This document shows, in pieces, positions 22,320-32,636 of a stretch of DNA of 32,636 nucleotides; positions within the stretch are counted from its first letter, which is position 1; each line of letters starts with the position of its first letter. This stretch comes from Porogramme epimiltina. Its lineage: Eukaryota; Basidiomycota; Agaricomycetes; Polyporales; Polyporaceae. A program made the position numbers and the translations under genes. Where the stretch lies: assembly GCA_900155495.1 (NCBI GenBank), contig FTLJ01000742.1, forward strand, positions 1 through 32,636. The letters run 5' to 3'. A model generated the notes under the pieces. The model made no database searches, was not told the origin of the DNA, and saw only the letters and a list, made by a program, of their open reading frames with translations.

Positions 22320-23907
22320 TCATTGAGGTTTCTCCTTCAGGGAGTCCACCTCTGCTTGATGTAATAGCACGCCCGCCCCAGCAGAAAGTGTAATGTTGTT
22401 TGACTCCACGTCGGATGAGACAGGGGCGAATATGATGCTGCGACTGTTCCCCGAGGGGCCGGTGGATGTCGGGCGCGTTGTGAGATGCGAATGGCTGACC
22501 GAAGAAGACATGCCGTCGATAGGTGACACCTTCATCGCCACGATGAGGATGACGAGAACCGGGTATATGGCCTGCGTGCCGCTCAGCCGCGGAGCAAACG
22601 AATCTCGAGATGTGTGCCACGTACGATGAGGGGCACGAGGAACGTTTCGACGATGATTTCGTCGACGAACCACTCGAAGTTTGCTGCAGGGACCGTTGGC
22701 GTGTCGTCTAGCGACCCGTTGCTCTCCTTGTACGAGATGATGGTGCCGGCGAGGACGACCACCTGGGAGACGTGAAGTTAGCTTCTACATTCGCAGTCCA
22801 AGCAGATCACCAAACGTACCCAGAACAAGCTGTACGCCAAACCAGATTCTACCAAGAGGACCAGTGCGCTGAGTGCTTGGCTCTTATTCGATTTCCGTTC
22901 GGGGGACATGCGAACTAAGCGCCAATGCTCCCTGTGGTAGCATGAGCGCGAGATACACATCGTAGACGGTCTAAGGTTGCGCCTTACCACGTCTTGTGTG
23001 CGATGATGGAAGTTGCGAAAACATTCGATAGAAGGGAGAATATGACGCACAGGAGCCCAGTAGGGTCACCCGCCAAGGGTATAGTCAAGGGCCCCTGCTC
23101 TGCGACGGGATCTGCTGGACTTGCGCGATACGTCACGATGATGCCCAGAACTGTTAAACCAATCGCTGTCAGCATATCGCAAGCCGAACTTCCTGCGGAG
23201 TTGGAGTTACTTAGACTTGGGACCACGAGAAGTACCGCAGCACCTTTGACGAAGATGTTGTCGGGCCAGATAGCGATAGCCCTCCACCACACAACACAAT
23301 CGCTCAAGAGCATCTATTCCACCAAAAGACGTCGTTAATCATAGGTATTCGGAGTTATTGGAACATCAACTCACGTTCACGACAAGAGTGAGAGCACTTG
23401 CGAAGATCTCCAGATCGTAATCTCGCGCTAGGCTTGGATATCCCGTGTATGTCGGGGAAAAGATCTGTGCTGCAATTGCTGCCGATGCGCCGACGGAGGT
23501 GACGATAAAGTCTATCAGCTGTGCTCCTACATAAACCCCTGTCGACATGTTCAGGGTTATGAGTGTCGCTAGCAAGAGGTTGACTGAAAGGCGACGGAAT
23601 CCTCTGCGGCGTCTAGATTGTTCATTACTGAGCCGTTCGACGGCAGAGGGCAGCATACGGAACTCACATGAGGAGGCACATCGCGAACAGTGACAGGCCG
23701 AACAGAAGTCCTGTTAGGGTGTGTCATGTAGCGTTCTCTCAAAGCGACGCGCGGGGATTAAGACGTACCCACCAAGAACATGAGAAATACGAACTCCAAG
23801 AATATTTGTAGACTTGTTTGTATCGGAGCAACTTGCAGAGTGACCAACATTACCTCGAAGGCGTCTTGGTTGATAGGGGGCAGAGTAGAATTGGCTTGCT
23901 GTGACAT
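22320..23907 (-). CDS. Seven-helix membrane protein P3, eight exons
   Basis: Exons: 23907-23769, 23710-23668, 23612-23375, 23313-23211, 23150-22988, 22931-22820, 22762-22625 and 22571-22320, giving 395 aa. All introns are GT/AG and every phase matches the other paralogues. Exon 1 reads MSQQANSTLPPINQDAFEVM and ends in EFVFLMFLVG (helix 1). Exon 2 gives LFGLSLFAMCLLM, which completes helix 1. Exon 4 starts with ATG and has DCVVWWRAIAIWPDN. Exon 6 has LVLLVESGLAYSLFW (helix 6), and exons 7-8 join as LVPLIAIYPVLVILIVAM (helix 7). The tail of about 70 residues is rich in Ser and Thr and could be a phosphorylation region. A TATA-like site lies 76 nt upstream. Confidence 0.85.
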
Positions 23908-23982
23908 AGCGGGCTTCGGGGGTGGCTAGATCCTGGCCAGGAGGGAGCGAACAGAATCTGCAAGGGCGCCACTCCGAGACGG

Positions 23983-23988
23983 ATTATA
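23983..23988 (-). promoter_or_regulatory. TATA-like site of P3
   Basis: The minus strand reads TATAAT, about 76 nt upstream of the P3 start codon. Confidence 0.35.
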
Positions 23989-24163
23989 GTCTGGTCATGT
24001 CGGACTTTGAGAGGCGCCTAGAAGAAACGTGGGGCGCAAAAATGGATCTCCCTTTTATTCGCGGCGGTATTCTGGGACGGGCTTCTATGCCGGGTGAGAC
24101 AGTGACCTTCAATTTGGAGCGTACCTGCCTACCTGTGCGTCAGGGCTGCTGACGGTGTATCTA

Positions 24164-24760
24164 GTGATTGTTTTGAGACCCCGGAGTCGTTACCGCGACC
24201 GGACTCGGAGTGCCCGACCAATTACCACTCAACCCGTCGGTGCCGACGCCGAGGCTGTGTAGAGGGCTGCACACCTGACATTGGAAAGACGTGCCCATGT
24301 CGCAGCAACGCCGGTCGCGGCCTTCCGTTGGGCGCAAGGCATAAAATCGAAAGATATTCCCGTTGGCGCATGCCTGAGAGTTCAACATTCGCACTCCACT
24401 GTTCCACATGCATTGACGCATAGATACTCCAAGCCGGATGATGGTGGAGCCCCGGTTCTTGTGGGCAATGCTTCGAGGGTGAGGTGCGACACGCTAGAAG
24501 AAAGCTTTCATATGGCGAAGAACGGGCATGAAGACGGTGTGAGATGGTGGAAAGATAGCAATCTTGTTTAGTCCCCGCCGCCCTCACAGTCGTTTGTCGA
24601 GTGTGTATCCCGGCGCCCCTGGAGCCTGACTCGCTCGAAGTCATAGTAATAGCGTCCCCGAGCGAGTTTCCACATGCTTTCGTGGACACCTGCAGTGGCG
24701 AGACAGTGATTCAGTCTTGATAAGCCGGAAGCAGAACGGAGGAAAGGAAAACACACCTTA
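24164..24760 (-). other. Possible decayed Cys-rich secreted protein gene
   Basis: One minus frame (24421-24161) contains six Cys within 50 residues: CMWNSG, SQACANGN, RRCCDMG and FQCQVC. A Ser/Thr/Pro-rich end follows (GTPSPVAVTTPGSQNNH). This pattern resembles small secreted, possibly surface-anchored, fungal proteins. Further up, a CACTGCAG 3' splice-like site precedes a frame reading ESMWKLARGRYYYDFERV (about 24670-24620), but it ends at a stop before the Cys-rich part. No signal peptide could be joined on, and no named domain fits. Confidence 0.25.
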
Positions 24761-24799
24761 GGCGCTTACGAAGGCATACTGCCCTGTTTGGACTCTAGG

Positions 24800-27300
24800 A
24801 GAACCTATGCGACTGACAAAAGATGAACTTCCACCTGTGATAAAGATCTTACTGCGCTACTCCTGACCTGATTCAAGGGCTCGTACAACATGACGTCAGC
24901 GTCCGGGTGTTTGTTACGATGATGTACGTGTATTGAGGGGGTGCAACTGGTCCGACAAACACGTTGTGCTGGTCAGGTACCTAGAGCAGTACTTCATGGC
25001 CCCACACAGCAAGGGTGTAAGAGTACCGACATTAACGCTACATGCGTGCCGATGGTGGAGCGGTGAGGTGTGCAGAAACGAACGCGTGAAAAGGAGGAGG
25101 AAGGACAGATTTGGAGGCGCACCTGTGGCACGTGCGGCAAAATCCGGAACTCCGACCGTATCACGCCCCAGAGGCGGTAGTGACGCAAGCGGTAAAACCC
25201 GGATCTCCGCTTTAGGTTTTAATCTCCGCTTCGACGGCGCCACAGAGGTGTCTGACGTGAGTCAACGCGCGTCGCGTCGGTGGTCGCACTCAAAGTACTT
25301 ACCCACGGGAGAGTCAATTGGGGATACGACAGCTTTACCTCTTCCATAACGTGAATTATACTGATAAGTCTATAGAACATGCCTCAGAGCTCAGAGTCAT
25401 TGATCTACCAGCCACGGTTGTCTTTGCTCCACATCCGTCGTCACATCTCTTGCGCCAACTTCTTAGTTCTAGGTAATATCTCTCAGTACGTCTTATCTCA
25501 ACCTGATAACTCGTTATGCTGAGAGCGCTACCTATTTTTCTCTTCATAGATCTCCTAGACATGCCCTGCCTCTTCGGGGGGGGGGGGGTATGGCACGGAA
25601 CAGGCCCAACGACTTCCTCTGCATCCTTGAAGAAAGGGGATGCCCCTTAACTTTTACCCCTGGATGTGAGTCCATACACAATAAGGAGTCGCCCCCTCGC
25701 TTCACGTCCCTTTGCAGAACGTCGAGGTCCAACATCATCAGTGTTTTAGCCACAGTCGTCAACAGCTCGGGCTTCCTCCCACAGCACATGCCTGATTCTG
25801 TATGACGAGAACCTGCACCTAAGTAGGTTAATCTCTCCCAACATACCTCGTTCCCTACCCTAATCGTGTGTGTCTATTTCGTTCACCCCTTCCCTCACGT
25901 CACGTGATTCTGACAATCTGCCCTCAGAACTCGACGCAGGCAACCTCATACACTACATTACGAGCTTCCTTCTTGGTGTGCACGTCGATATCAAGAAGAG
26001 AAACTCGCTGTATTCTTCCATTCACCCTCTAATGTAACCCTGATACGAACTCAAATCTCGCGGCCGAGCTCCTCCCCCGTTATAGGATCTGGCGAATGCG
26101 ATAGTCGAACTGTTGTGTGCATCCGCTACAGGACTCAACGACACAGTGTGACTCCCAGCTCACTAGGGCACGCAGGAATCGTATTTGCAAACACATTCTG
26201 CAGGATGGCGCGAGTTTTGGGAACATTACAAGGGCGCTGTCGTCGAGGCCGCTCTCCGCGCGAACGCTTTCCTTTCATCTGACATGACAGTCCATGCACT
26301 TGTGTGTGAGTGCTTACCTTTCTCGTGCCATCTCATAATCTTAGCTCACTGCGAGCGCAGCTACCGAGCTCAAACAAAAATACATGTCAAAGGTGGCGTA
26401 GGGCTGTGTAAAGCCGCCAGCGCCGTTAGCTCAGCTGATGCCCTCTCACACCAGGGCACATCCCTAGCTAGCGTGTTGATAAATACTTCACAGAGGCGGT
26501 ACATTGCGTCCTCACCGTCACTTCTGCTTCCCCAGCACGCCGAGGCTTAGCATACAAGCCGGAGAAGAGTAGTGGGGCATCTAGGATTGTAAAATGTCCG
26601 AGGAAGGCTTCTCTCCGCCCCGATTACGGCGATGGCGGGTTCGCGTCGCACGCAAGCGCCCAGTACCCCACAGCCCCGGCGCTGCCGGTGGCTGTCCGGC
26701 TTCCTCAGAATGAGTCACAATGAACCGCCCGATGCCTGTGCGCGTAGCGTAAAGGGTACGACTTCTACACTGCGGCGCACGCTAGGTTCCGCTCTCCTCG
26801 TGGACACCCTGTTTCCGGCGGCCCCCACCGACCGACAATATGGGCTTTACATGCCATTGTGGGTTCTCTTTTTGACGTGATATCAATCTGCCGTGCTATG
26901 TCAGGAAGGACTTGGAACCACCCCATCTCGAGGTATTCACGACGCTCCATAGTGGGGATTCACAATGCTGAACTCGCGAACAGGTCATCGTTGAAGATGC
27001 TATCGCATGTAGATCAAGGGAGAGCGCCAGAACGAAGGCTGTACACAACGTAATGATGTACTTTCTGCCCGCTTCGCACTGTCTCCCAAGCGACAGCTCA
27101 GCGGTTGATGAGCCTTGGAGCCTGTAGGATCCGATATAACGCTGGCACAAATACTCAAAGATGGGTCATAAACTCATTACATACAAGAAAGTCGTAGCCT
27201 ACGGGTATCCCTGGAAGTGTTCTCACAGCCATCATGTGAGTTGCACTTTGCCGATTTCCCCCACGGAGAGCGCTTACTTCATCCTACAAGGCGTCAATGG
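24800..27300. other. Unassigned interval
   Basis: I cannot support any gene here. Protein-like scraps are: a minus frame at 25243-24914 opening MAPSKRRLKPKAEIRVLP; a plus frame near 25930-26030 reading LPSELDAGNLIHYITSFLLG; and a plus frame near 26200-26290 reading WREFWEHYKGAVVEAALRAN, just after a TTCTGCAG 3' splice-like site. There is a CACGTGA box at 25901 and a run of ten G at about 25579-25588. The scraps may be broken exons of one or more lost genes. Confidence 0.3.
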
Positions 27301-27305
27301 CTGCG

Positions 27306-27311
27306 TATAAG
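27306..27311 (+). promoter_or_regulatory. TATA-like site of P4
   Basis: TATAAG lies 116 nt upstream of the P4 start codon. The same hexamer sits 128 nt upstream of the matching P5 start, so the element is shared by this gene pair. Confidence 0.4.
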
Positions 27312-27421
27312 TAAACTACGCTGTTCTCAAAATAGATCTTCTCCCTCGCCCGTGCCCTCCGCCCCCATCAACACAATCGCTACTGCACCGGCTCCCTCCG
27401 TCCCTGCTATTGACTCTCGGA

Positions 27422-29119
27422 ATGTCAACTGGGCAGATATGTATGTCGCAAGATGACATTGACCTCATGTGGAGCCTCGCAGATACAGTAGACATCAATA
27501 GATATGTTTCAAACGGCCGAGCTTCCATCATAACGATTCTGCTCGCATCCGTCATGGAAGGTAAGAACTCGGGTGCGACTATAACTCTCTACGTCACTCA
27601 TTGTACACTCCCCGCAGGCATATTTCTCATGCTGTTTACCATCTCAGTGTTCATCATCGTGTGCGCATCACTAGTGGCTCCGTACTCTTTGTCACTAACG
27701 CGCACTTCTGCTACAGCAAGACCCAGAAAAAGCGAACATTTCACTACTTCCTCCTGGCCGCACTGTTCCTCATGTTCGCGAGCATGGTCTTCTTCTGGAC
27801 AGGTATCATCATTACCGCGCTCGACAACCAAGATGGGGCAAGTGAGACGCTAGGGATGCTCCAGAGATACGTAGACTGCGTGCCTAGCAACGCCACATCA
27901 GCGCTCGCATGCGCGAACTCGCCGACGACCATAGGTCCCCAACGGGGTCCCAGCAACCCAGCGCCTGCCTACTTCACGACGGTAGCGCTAGTTTCAGTCG
28001 TGAGCACCTTCGTTCGTACATCAGCTCACTGCCCTCATGTAGCGATAGATGGCGATTGGAGACACAGTCGTGTGGTGGCGCGCGACTGCGCTCTATCCCC
28101 AAAACCGGATTGTGAAGGGTGTCGGCGTCCTATTGGTCCTCGCGACACTCGGTGAGACCGGCCGTATACCCCTTTGCATGCGCATCACGTGCTCATCTAT
28201 GAAATTAGCTGCAGGCGTCGTGAACATCCAACAATCGGTCTCGGGGCCTTCTCGCATAACTTCGTTCCAAATGGAGAACAATTTCGAGGTGTACAACCTC
28301 GGTTTGAGCGGTGGATGGGATGTTCCCCTCACAGGTGGCCAAATATTCGAAAACTCCGCATCTGGACTCGCGGCGGCGGCTCTCTCTTTCTCGACGAATG
28401 TGATCGCCACAGGATTGGTCATCTACAAGGCGTGGTGCGTACCCGCGTAGAATTTGAATATGCTTCAGAGCTCATAGACTGGCTACTATCGTATAGGAGG
28501 TACAGGCTTGACGTGCTCCGGTATTTGGAGAACCAAGAGACCACGCAATTCGTCTCAGGCTCCGTTCTTTCCATCTTGGCCGAATCCGGGGTCGTGTATT
28601 GCATAATATGGGTATGCATCGAACACTTTCCATCGGAAGAGTATGGTGCTCACTTATCTTGCCATATTTTCTCCGTAAAATTAGACCGGAGTGATCGCTT
28701 TCCTAGGTCTCCAGAACAGCAAAGTCGACCTCAGTGAGGTTGAGCCTGTAGGGGAGTATCTCGTGGTCCTATCTATCGCCTATCAAGCGTGCCTGATACC
28801 TATCATTGTGCGTGGTTCGCGCATAACGTCTCCTTACCTTTTCATATATCACTATTACCCGATACACTCATAGGCTATCTATCCGACCATCATCATCTTG
28901 CTCGTAGCCGCCAGGAAATCCACCCTCGAAGACTTGACTTCTGCTCCCAACCTCACATCCCTGGAGTACACTCCAGAGCGATCTTGGAAGCTGAGGGATT
29001 GCAGCAGCAGGGACGTTCTCAGACGCTCTCATTCCGCTGAGTCAACGCAAACTTACGCCCCGTCATGCTCACGATCACGCTCACGATCTCCTCCAATGCC
29101 TCCTCCCAAGGATTCATAA
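27422..29119 (+). CDS. Seven-helix membrane protein P4, eight exons
   Basis: Exons: 27422-27560, 27618-27660, 27717-27999, 28049-28151, 28215-28434, 28497-28611, 28685-28807 and 28874-29119, giving 423 aa. Helices fall at about residues 36-61, 69-94, 143-163, 173-192, 238-262, 285-310 and 327-353. WWRA at 164-167 lies at the end of helix 3. The loop between helices 2 and 3 is long and carries two Cys and an NAT glycosylation sequon (CVPSNATSALACANSP), so it is probably extracellular, with the N terminus also outside. The C-terminal tail is about 70 residues, Ser/Arg-rich (SRSRSRSPPMPPP), and probably cytosolic. The start is the first ATG (MSTGQICMSQ), which aligns with P5. It resembles P5 more than P1-P3. 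Receptor-like topology is inferred; ligand and partner are unknown. Confidence 0.87.
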
Positions 29120-30240
29120 CGAACCTCTTTACTTATTGAACATTATTAGTGCTGTACGTCACTGAGACAAGACATTACGCGCACATGAGATGTAACGGGA
29201 TATTATTTACGTATACCTCTTCTGCGACGCTGCAGACCACCTGTTGTATAGCACCAGCAGTAGTGCACTTGCTGTGCCAATCACTCAGCTACATATTAGA
29301 AGTCTTCTTAACCGTATGCAGGAAGCATGCTGCTTGAATCTAACGGCGAGGACGCAGCATCAAGGTGCTAATCACTACCTGAACACAGCATGTATCATTT
29401 CTGACCGCCACCCTTTTATACCATACGCGAATCCGGAACAAAGGGCTCCACTGGGCTGCCATATTATGGCATCTGCAGCGGGCGGTTCGTGGTATTATAT
29501 TTGATTAAGCCGACTGATGTGGGCTTACCTCCGTAGTGTTCGGCTTAGTATTTGAATAATATGACCCTACGATCAGGGAACACGGAACGCTCAATGATCG
29601 ATAGGGCTTATTCCTGTGCTGTGTCATATCTGCGGCGCGAGTCCTGCACGCGTGTTTGACTATGATCAATTTGTCGGAGGGGGTCACCTTGTGAATATTA
29701 ATTCCTACAGGATGTTCTCTTTTGTGTAGTCAAGGTTTGGCCGAAGGTGCACGAATACAGGTTATATATCCAGCCTCCATGGAGACTTTGGCCAGTATGT
29801 CCCACACCAGTATGGGGGTGAAGTTTTCGTATGTGTTTCACCGCACGTCGATAGCAACGTCGATTAACGTGGGTAACTATCATTAGGCAGCGAGATAGGT
29901 AGCGTTGCGTGGCCATGGAGGCTGTGTTTTGATGCACTATATCTAGTCAGCCTTGTCTCACGGTTTGTAGTACATTCCGTCACATCGGGCAACGTGCCCT
30001 CGCTGATCGCATTCCAGAGGGAATACTGAGCTCATGTCGGGTGAGTGAGATACACAACGTGCCTGTCGGCCACGATTTTACCGGATCATGACATCATAGG
30101 TGTGTGCTCGGCAGTGCCAAGGTACACTACCTACCCCCTAGCCCCTAGTGAATGTCTACAACAACCATGCAGTGCGCGAATTATGCCCACTCCCCTATTA
30201 TTTACTTCAGAAGAATATACCTTGGGAGAAGAAAATAAAC
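29120..30240. other. Intergenic region between P4 and P5
   Basis: About 1.2 kb with only short frames on both strands and no motif, repeat pair or splice structure that I can support. The first part is the 3' region of P4 and the last 100-200 bases should hold the P5 promoter. Confidence 0.4.
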
Positions 30241-30251
30241 ATTGTAGTTCG

Positions 30252-30257
30252 TATAAG
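30252..30257 (+). promoter_or_regulatory. TATA-like site of P5
   Basis: TATAAG lies 128 nt upstream of the preferred start at 30380, and 77 nt upstream of the alternative ATG at 30329. Confidence 0.4.
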
Positions 30258-30379
30258 AGTCTACAAGATCACTCCCATGCTTTGTACGTCTCTCCCCTTT
30301 TGCTACGTCTATACCGTACTCCACCGAAATGCCCACGAACGGTCCTAGGGACTTCTCATTTTCTTCTCCTCTTCCCAAG

Positions 30380-32150
30380 ATGGGTATGGGATCTCAAGTC
30401 TGCTTGTCGTATGACGATGTCTTTGTCGCTTGGCAGGGTGCCGAGAGTCTCGCTTTAGATGTGGAACGCTATCTCTATAACGGGACGGCAGCGATGGTTA
30501 CTGTTCTCCTGGCTTCGCTCATGCAAGGTAAGGATACAGACTTTGTTCGGTCTCATCTTCCATTTTACTCACGGATATTCTCTCTTTTGTTCCCAGGGAG
30601 TTTCCTCGTGCTGTGCATTATTTCGATGATTATCCTCTTGTACGTCTTACTAACCTAGTCTCATTGAAATTAGCTACTATACGTCGTTCATCTAATTTTT
30701 GCCACAGAAAGACCCACCATAAACATATATTCCACTACTTACTCCTAGTTGCCCTTCTCATTATGTTCGCAAGCACAAGTATTTTCTGGGTTGGCATCAT
30801 TATTACCGCACTCAGCAATCAAGACGAAGCGAGCCATGCACTAGATAATCTGGGGGCGTATGTCATTTGCGCCCCTACCACCGCTGAATCTTCAAACAAC
30901 TGTACAAACTCGCCAGACGTCTTGGGGGGACCATCCAGCTTCAATAATCCGGCTCCAGCCTATTTTACCACTGCGGCATTGGTGTGTGCGGTATGTATCT
31001 TTTCAGCAATTCTTGATCGAAGTAATGCTCAATGGGAGGGAAGATGGTCGTTGGAGACGCTATTGTCTGGTGGCGCGCAGCGGCACTCTACCCATACAAC
31101 AAATGTGTAAGATATACTGGGATCATACTAGTCCTGTCAACACTCGGTGTGTTCACCTCCTTATAGATTACCTGGGTCGGTGGCCTAACTGGATGGCCCA
31201 TCATAGCTTCAGGCATCATCGATATCCAGCAGTTCATCAACGGACCATCCGCGGAAGGAGGCTTCGAAGGGACTGACAATTTCGAATTGTACAACCTCGG
31301 ATGGAATAGTAACTGGAATCTACCGGATACTCTAGGCCATATATTTGAGAACTCGAAACCGGGACTGGCCGCTTCTATCCTTTCACTCGTTACAAACTCG
31401 ATCGCAACCGGGCTGGTCGCATATAAAGCATGGTGAGGTTTATCCATGATATAGCTGCACTCACTCAAGCTAATGAGAGGCTTAATATTATGAAGGAGGT
31501 ACAGGAAGGATGTCCTTCTCTATGTGGATAGTAAACACGCCAAACGATTCACGTCTGGGAAAATCATCTCTATCCTCGCTGAGTCCGGAGTTGTGTACTG
31601 CGTGGTATGGGTAAGTACACTATTTTACGCGTATGCGGAATACACCACAGTGTAGATGCTTATCATTGCTTTCAGGTTTCTGTCATTGCATTTTTAGTGC
31701 TTCAGAACGAGATTGTCGATATCTCTAGTATGGTTCTTCCCGTGCGGGGGTATTTCGTCGTGCTCTCAATAGTGTACCAGTCATGCCTCATCCCTACCAT
31801 TGTACGTGGAATTCTAGCCAATCAGTCCATGGATTGTCCCAGTCCACTATGCTGATACTCCATTTCATCTATAGGCAATATATCCTACAGTAATAATCCT
31901 CCTTGTTGCCGCGAAGAAGTCATCCCTGGAACATTTTACTTCGATCGACATGACCTCTCTTGTATACACTCAGAGCCATTCAGGGACTCAAGGTGGATAT
32001 GCCCGTCGAGTTGCAGAAGATGAATCCGGTTTCTGGGATTCCACGTCAACGCATACTCGGCATGCTTCACTACCACAGCAGTCACACGACCATCCTACGT
32101 CTCCACCAAAGGCACAAGAGGCACCCAGATATGCCTGTTACACGGTGTAG
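30380..32150 (+). CDS. Seven-helix membrane protein P5, eight exons
   Basis: Exons: 30380-30527, 30597-30639, 30708-30990, 31044-31146, 31213-31432, 31496-31610, 31676-31801 and 31875-32150, giving 437 aa. An in-frame ATG at 30329 would add 17 residues; I prefer 30380 (MGMGSQVCLSYDD) because it aligns with the P4 start. Exons 2-6 have exactly the lengths of P4 (43, 283, 103, 220 and 115 nt). Family marks are DAIVWWRAAALYP in exon 4, FELYNLGWN and IFENSKPGLAAS in exon 5, ILAESGVVYCVVW in exon 6, and LIPTIAIYPTVIILLVAA across exons 7-8. The long loop between helices 2 and 3 has paired Cys (CAPTTAESSNNC) and an NCT sequon. The tail is polar, with His/Ser/Pro. Intron 3 ends at GGGAAG and intron 5 at TATGAAG, both weak acceptors supported by phase. 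Confidence 0.85.
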
Positions 32151-32410
32151 CATACGTCATACTGGACACAGCCATTCATATTCTATATACGAATTCACAA
32201 CTTCGACCCCATGATTCTGCATTCGCGATTACACGACTTACTACAGTGTGGCGACAACCACTGGTATCTAGTGCATTAAAAGCAGGACTCATTTGTTACC
32301 TCAGCATCATCCTTGACCATGCAGGTCACCTCACGAAGGAATGATAGTCACCTCACTATCTCCATAATCCTTCAGTGATACCCGGCCTGCTTCGGTGCGG
32401 GTGGTGTGGT
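32151..32410. other. 3' flank of P5
   Basis: No coding signal. This is the presumed 3' untranslated region and spacer before the right inverted repeat. Confidence 0.4.
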
Positions 32411-32414
32411 GCAC

Positions 32415-32471
32415 TATGATGGCAGATCTGTACATTTAATCTTTTTCGCACTCATATTCTATTAGCCGAGC
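32415..32471 (-). repeat. Right copy of 57-bp inverted repeat
   Basis: Its reverse complement begins GCTCGGCTAATAGAATATGA and ends CTGCCATCATA. It matches 2795-2851 at 52 of 57 positions without gaps. The five differences are isolated or adjacent substitutions. Confidence 0.75.
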
Positions 32472-32516
32472 TTATACACACTTGTTATCAAGTTGTAACA
32501 CCTATTTGTAAAGTTG

Positions 32517-32636
32517 CACGTATATACACTCTAGTCTCACACGCACATATATATAGTGTCTAGTCTTGCGCACATATACTTAGTGTCTGGTCTCGCGCGC
32601 ACATATATATATTATCCAGCCTCGCACACACACACA
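32517..32636. repeat. Minisatellite ending in a CA microsatellite
   Basis: Four tandem units of 27-29 bp begin at about 32517, 32544, 32571 and 32600. The consensus start is CACATATATATAGTGTCTAG and the units end TCTYGCG. The array runs into (CA)n at the window edge. Similar TATATATG/GCGCGC sequence lies outside the left inverted repeat (2740-2794). Confidence 0.7.

Noticed and set aside
25579..25588. Run of ten G
   Set aside because: Simple homopolymer, possibly an assembly or sequencing artefact; no G-quadruplex spacing.

Overview
The window looks like a stretch of an Agaricomycete (Basidiomycota) genome. The recognisable genes are split by many short introns (about 50-80 nt, GT/AG, with CTAAC/CTGAC-like branch points). 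One gene is a DUF4419 protein, a family that is abundant in mushroom-forming fungi. Most of the rest is a cluster of multi-exon seven-helix membrane proteins. There are no operons, ribosome binding sites, tRNA, rRNA or CRISPR arrays. All gene models were built by hand from splice sites, reading phase and comparison among the copies.

Left part (1-5860): mostly decayed sequence. It holds the C-lobe of a protein kinase pseudogene (minus), a possible F-box scrap (plus), a hydrophobic membrane-protein remnant (about 1.3-1.9 kb, minus) between inverted copies of a short repeat, an AT-rich interval, and copy A of an unidentified diverged segmental duplication (3.27-4.89 kb). A third partial copy lies at 5.0-5.2 kb.

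Middle (5865-11500): an intact six-exon DUF4419 gene (minus, 439 aa), copy B of the same duplication (8.19-10.0 kb), and an intact four-exon gene for a four-helix membrane protein (minus, 254 aa).

Right part (13173-32150): five intact paralogues of one seven-helix family, called P1-P5 here: P1, P2 and P3 on the minus strand, P4 and P5 on the plus strand. All five have eight exons with the same intron phases; exon 2 is always 43 nt and exon 4 always 103 nt. P1-P3 are spaced 4.4-4.8 kb apart. The two gaps P1-P2 and P2-P3 hold diverged copies of another, pyrimidine-rich multi-exon gene whose frames are now broken. A 170-bp foldback element (MITE) sits upstream of P2. So a two-gene unit was duplicated in tandem, the membrane protein was kept in every copy and its partner decayed.

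A 57-bp inverted repeat (52/57 identical), each copy joined on its outer side to AT/CG-rich satellite-like DNA, lies at 2795-2851 and 32415-32471 and so brackets about 29.6 kb holding all the intact genes. P1-P5 may be sensory or receptor-like membrane proteins, but nothing in the sequence proves a function. Intervals 2.1-2.8, 7.6-8.2, 11.6-12.3, 24.8-27.3 and 29.1-30.3 kb hold nothing I can name.
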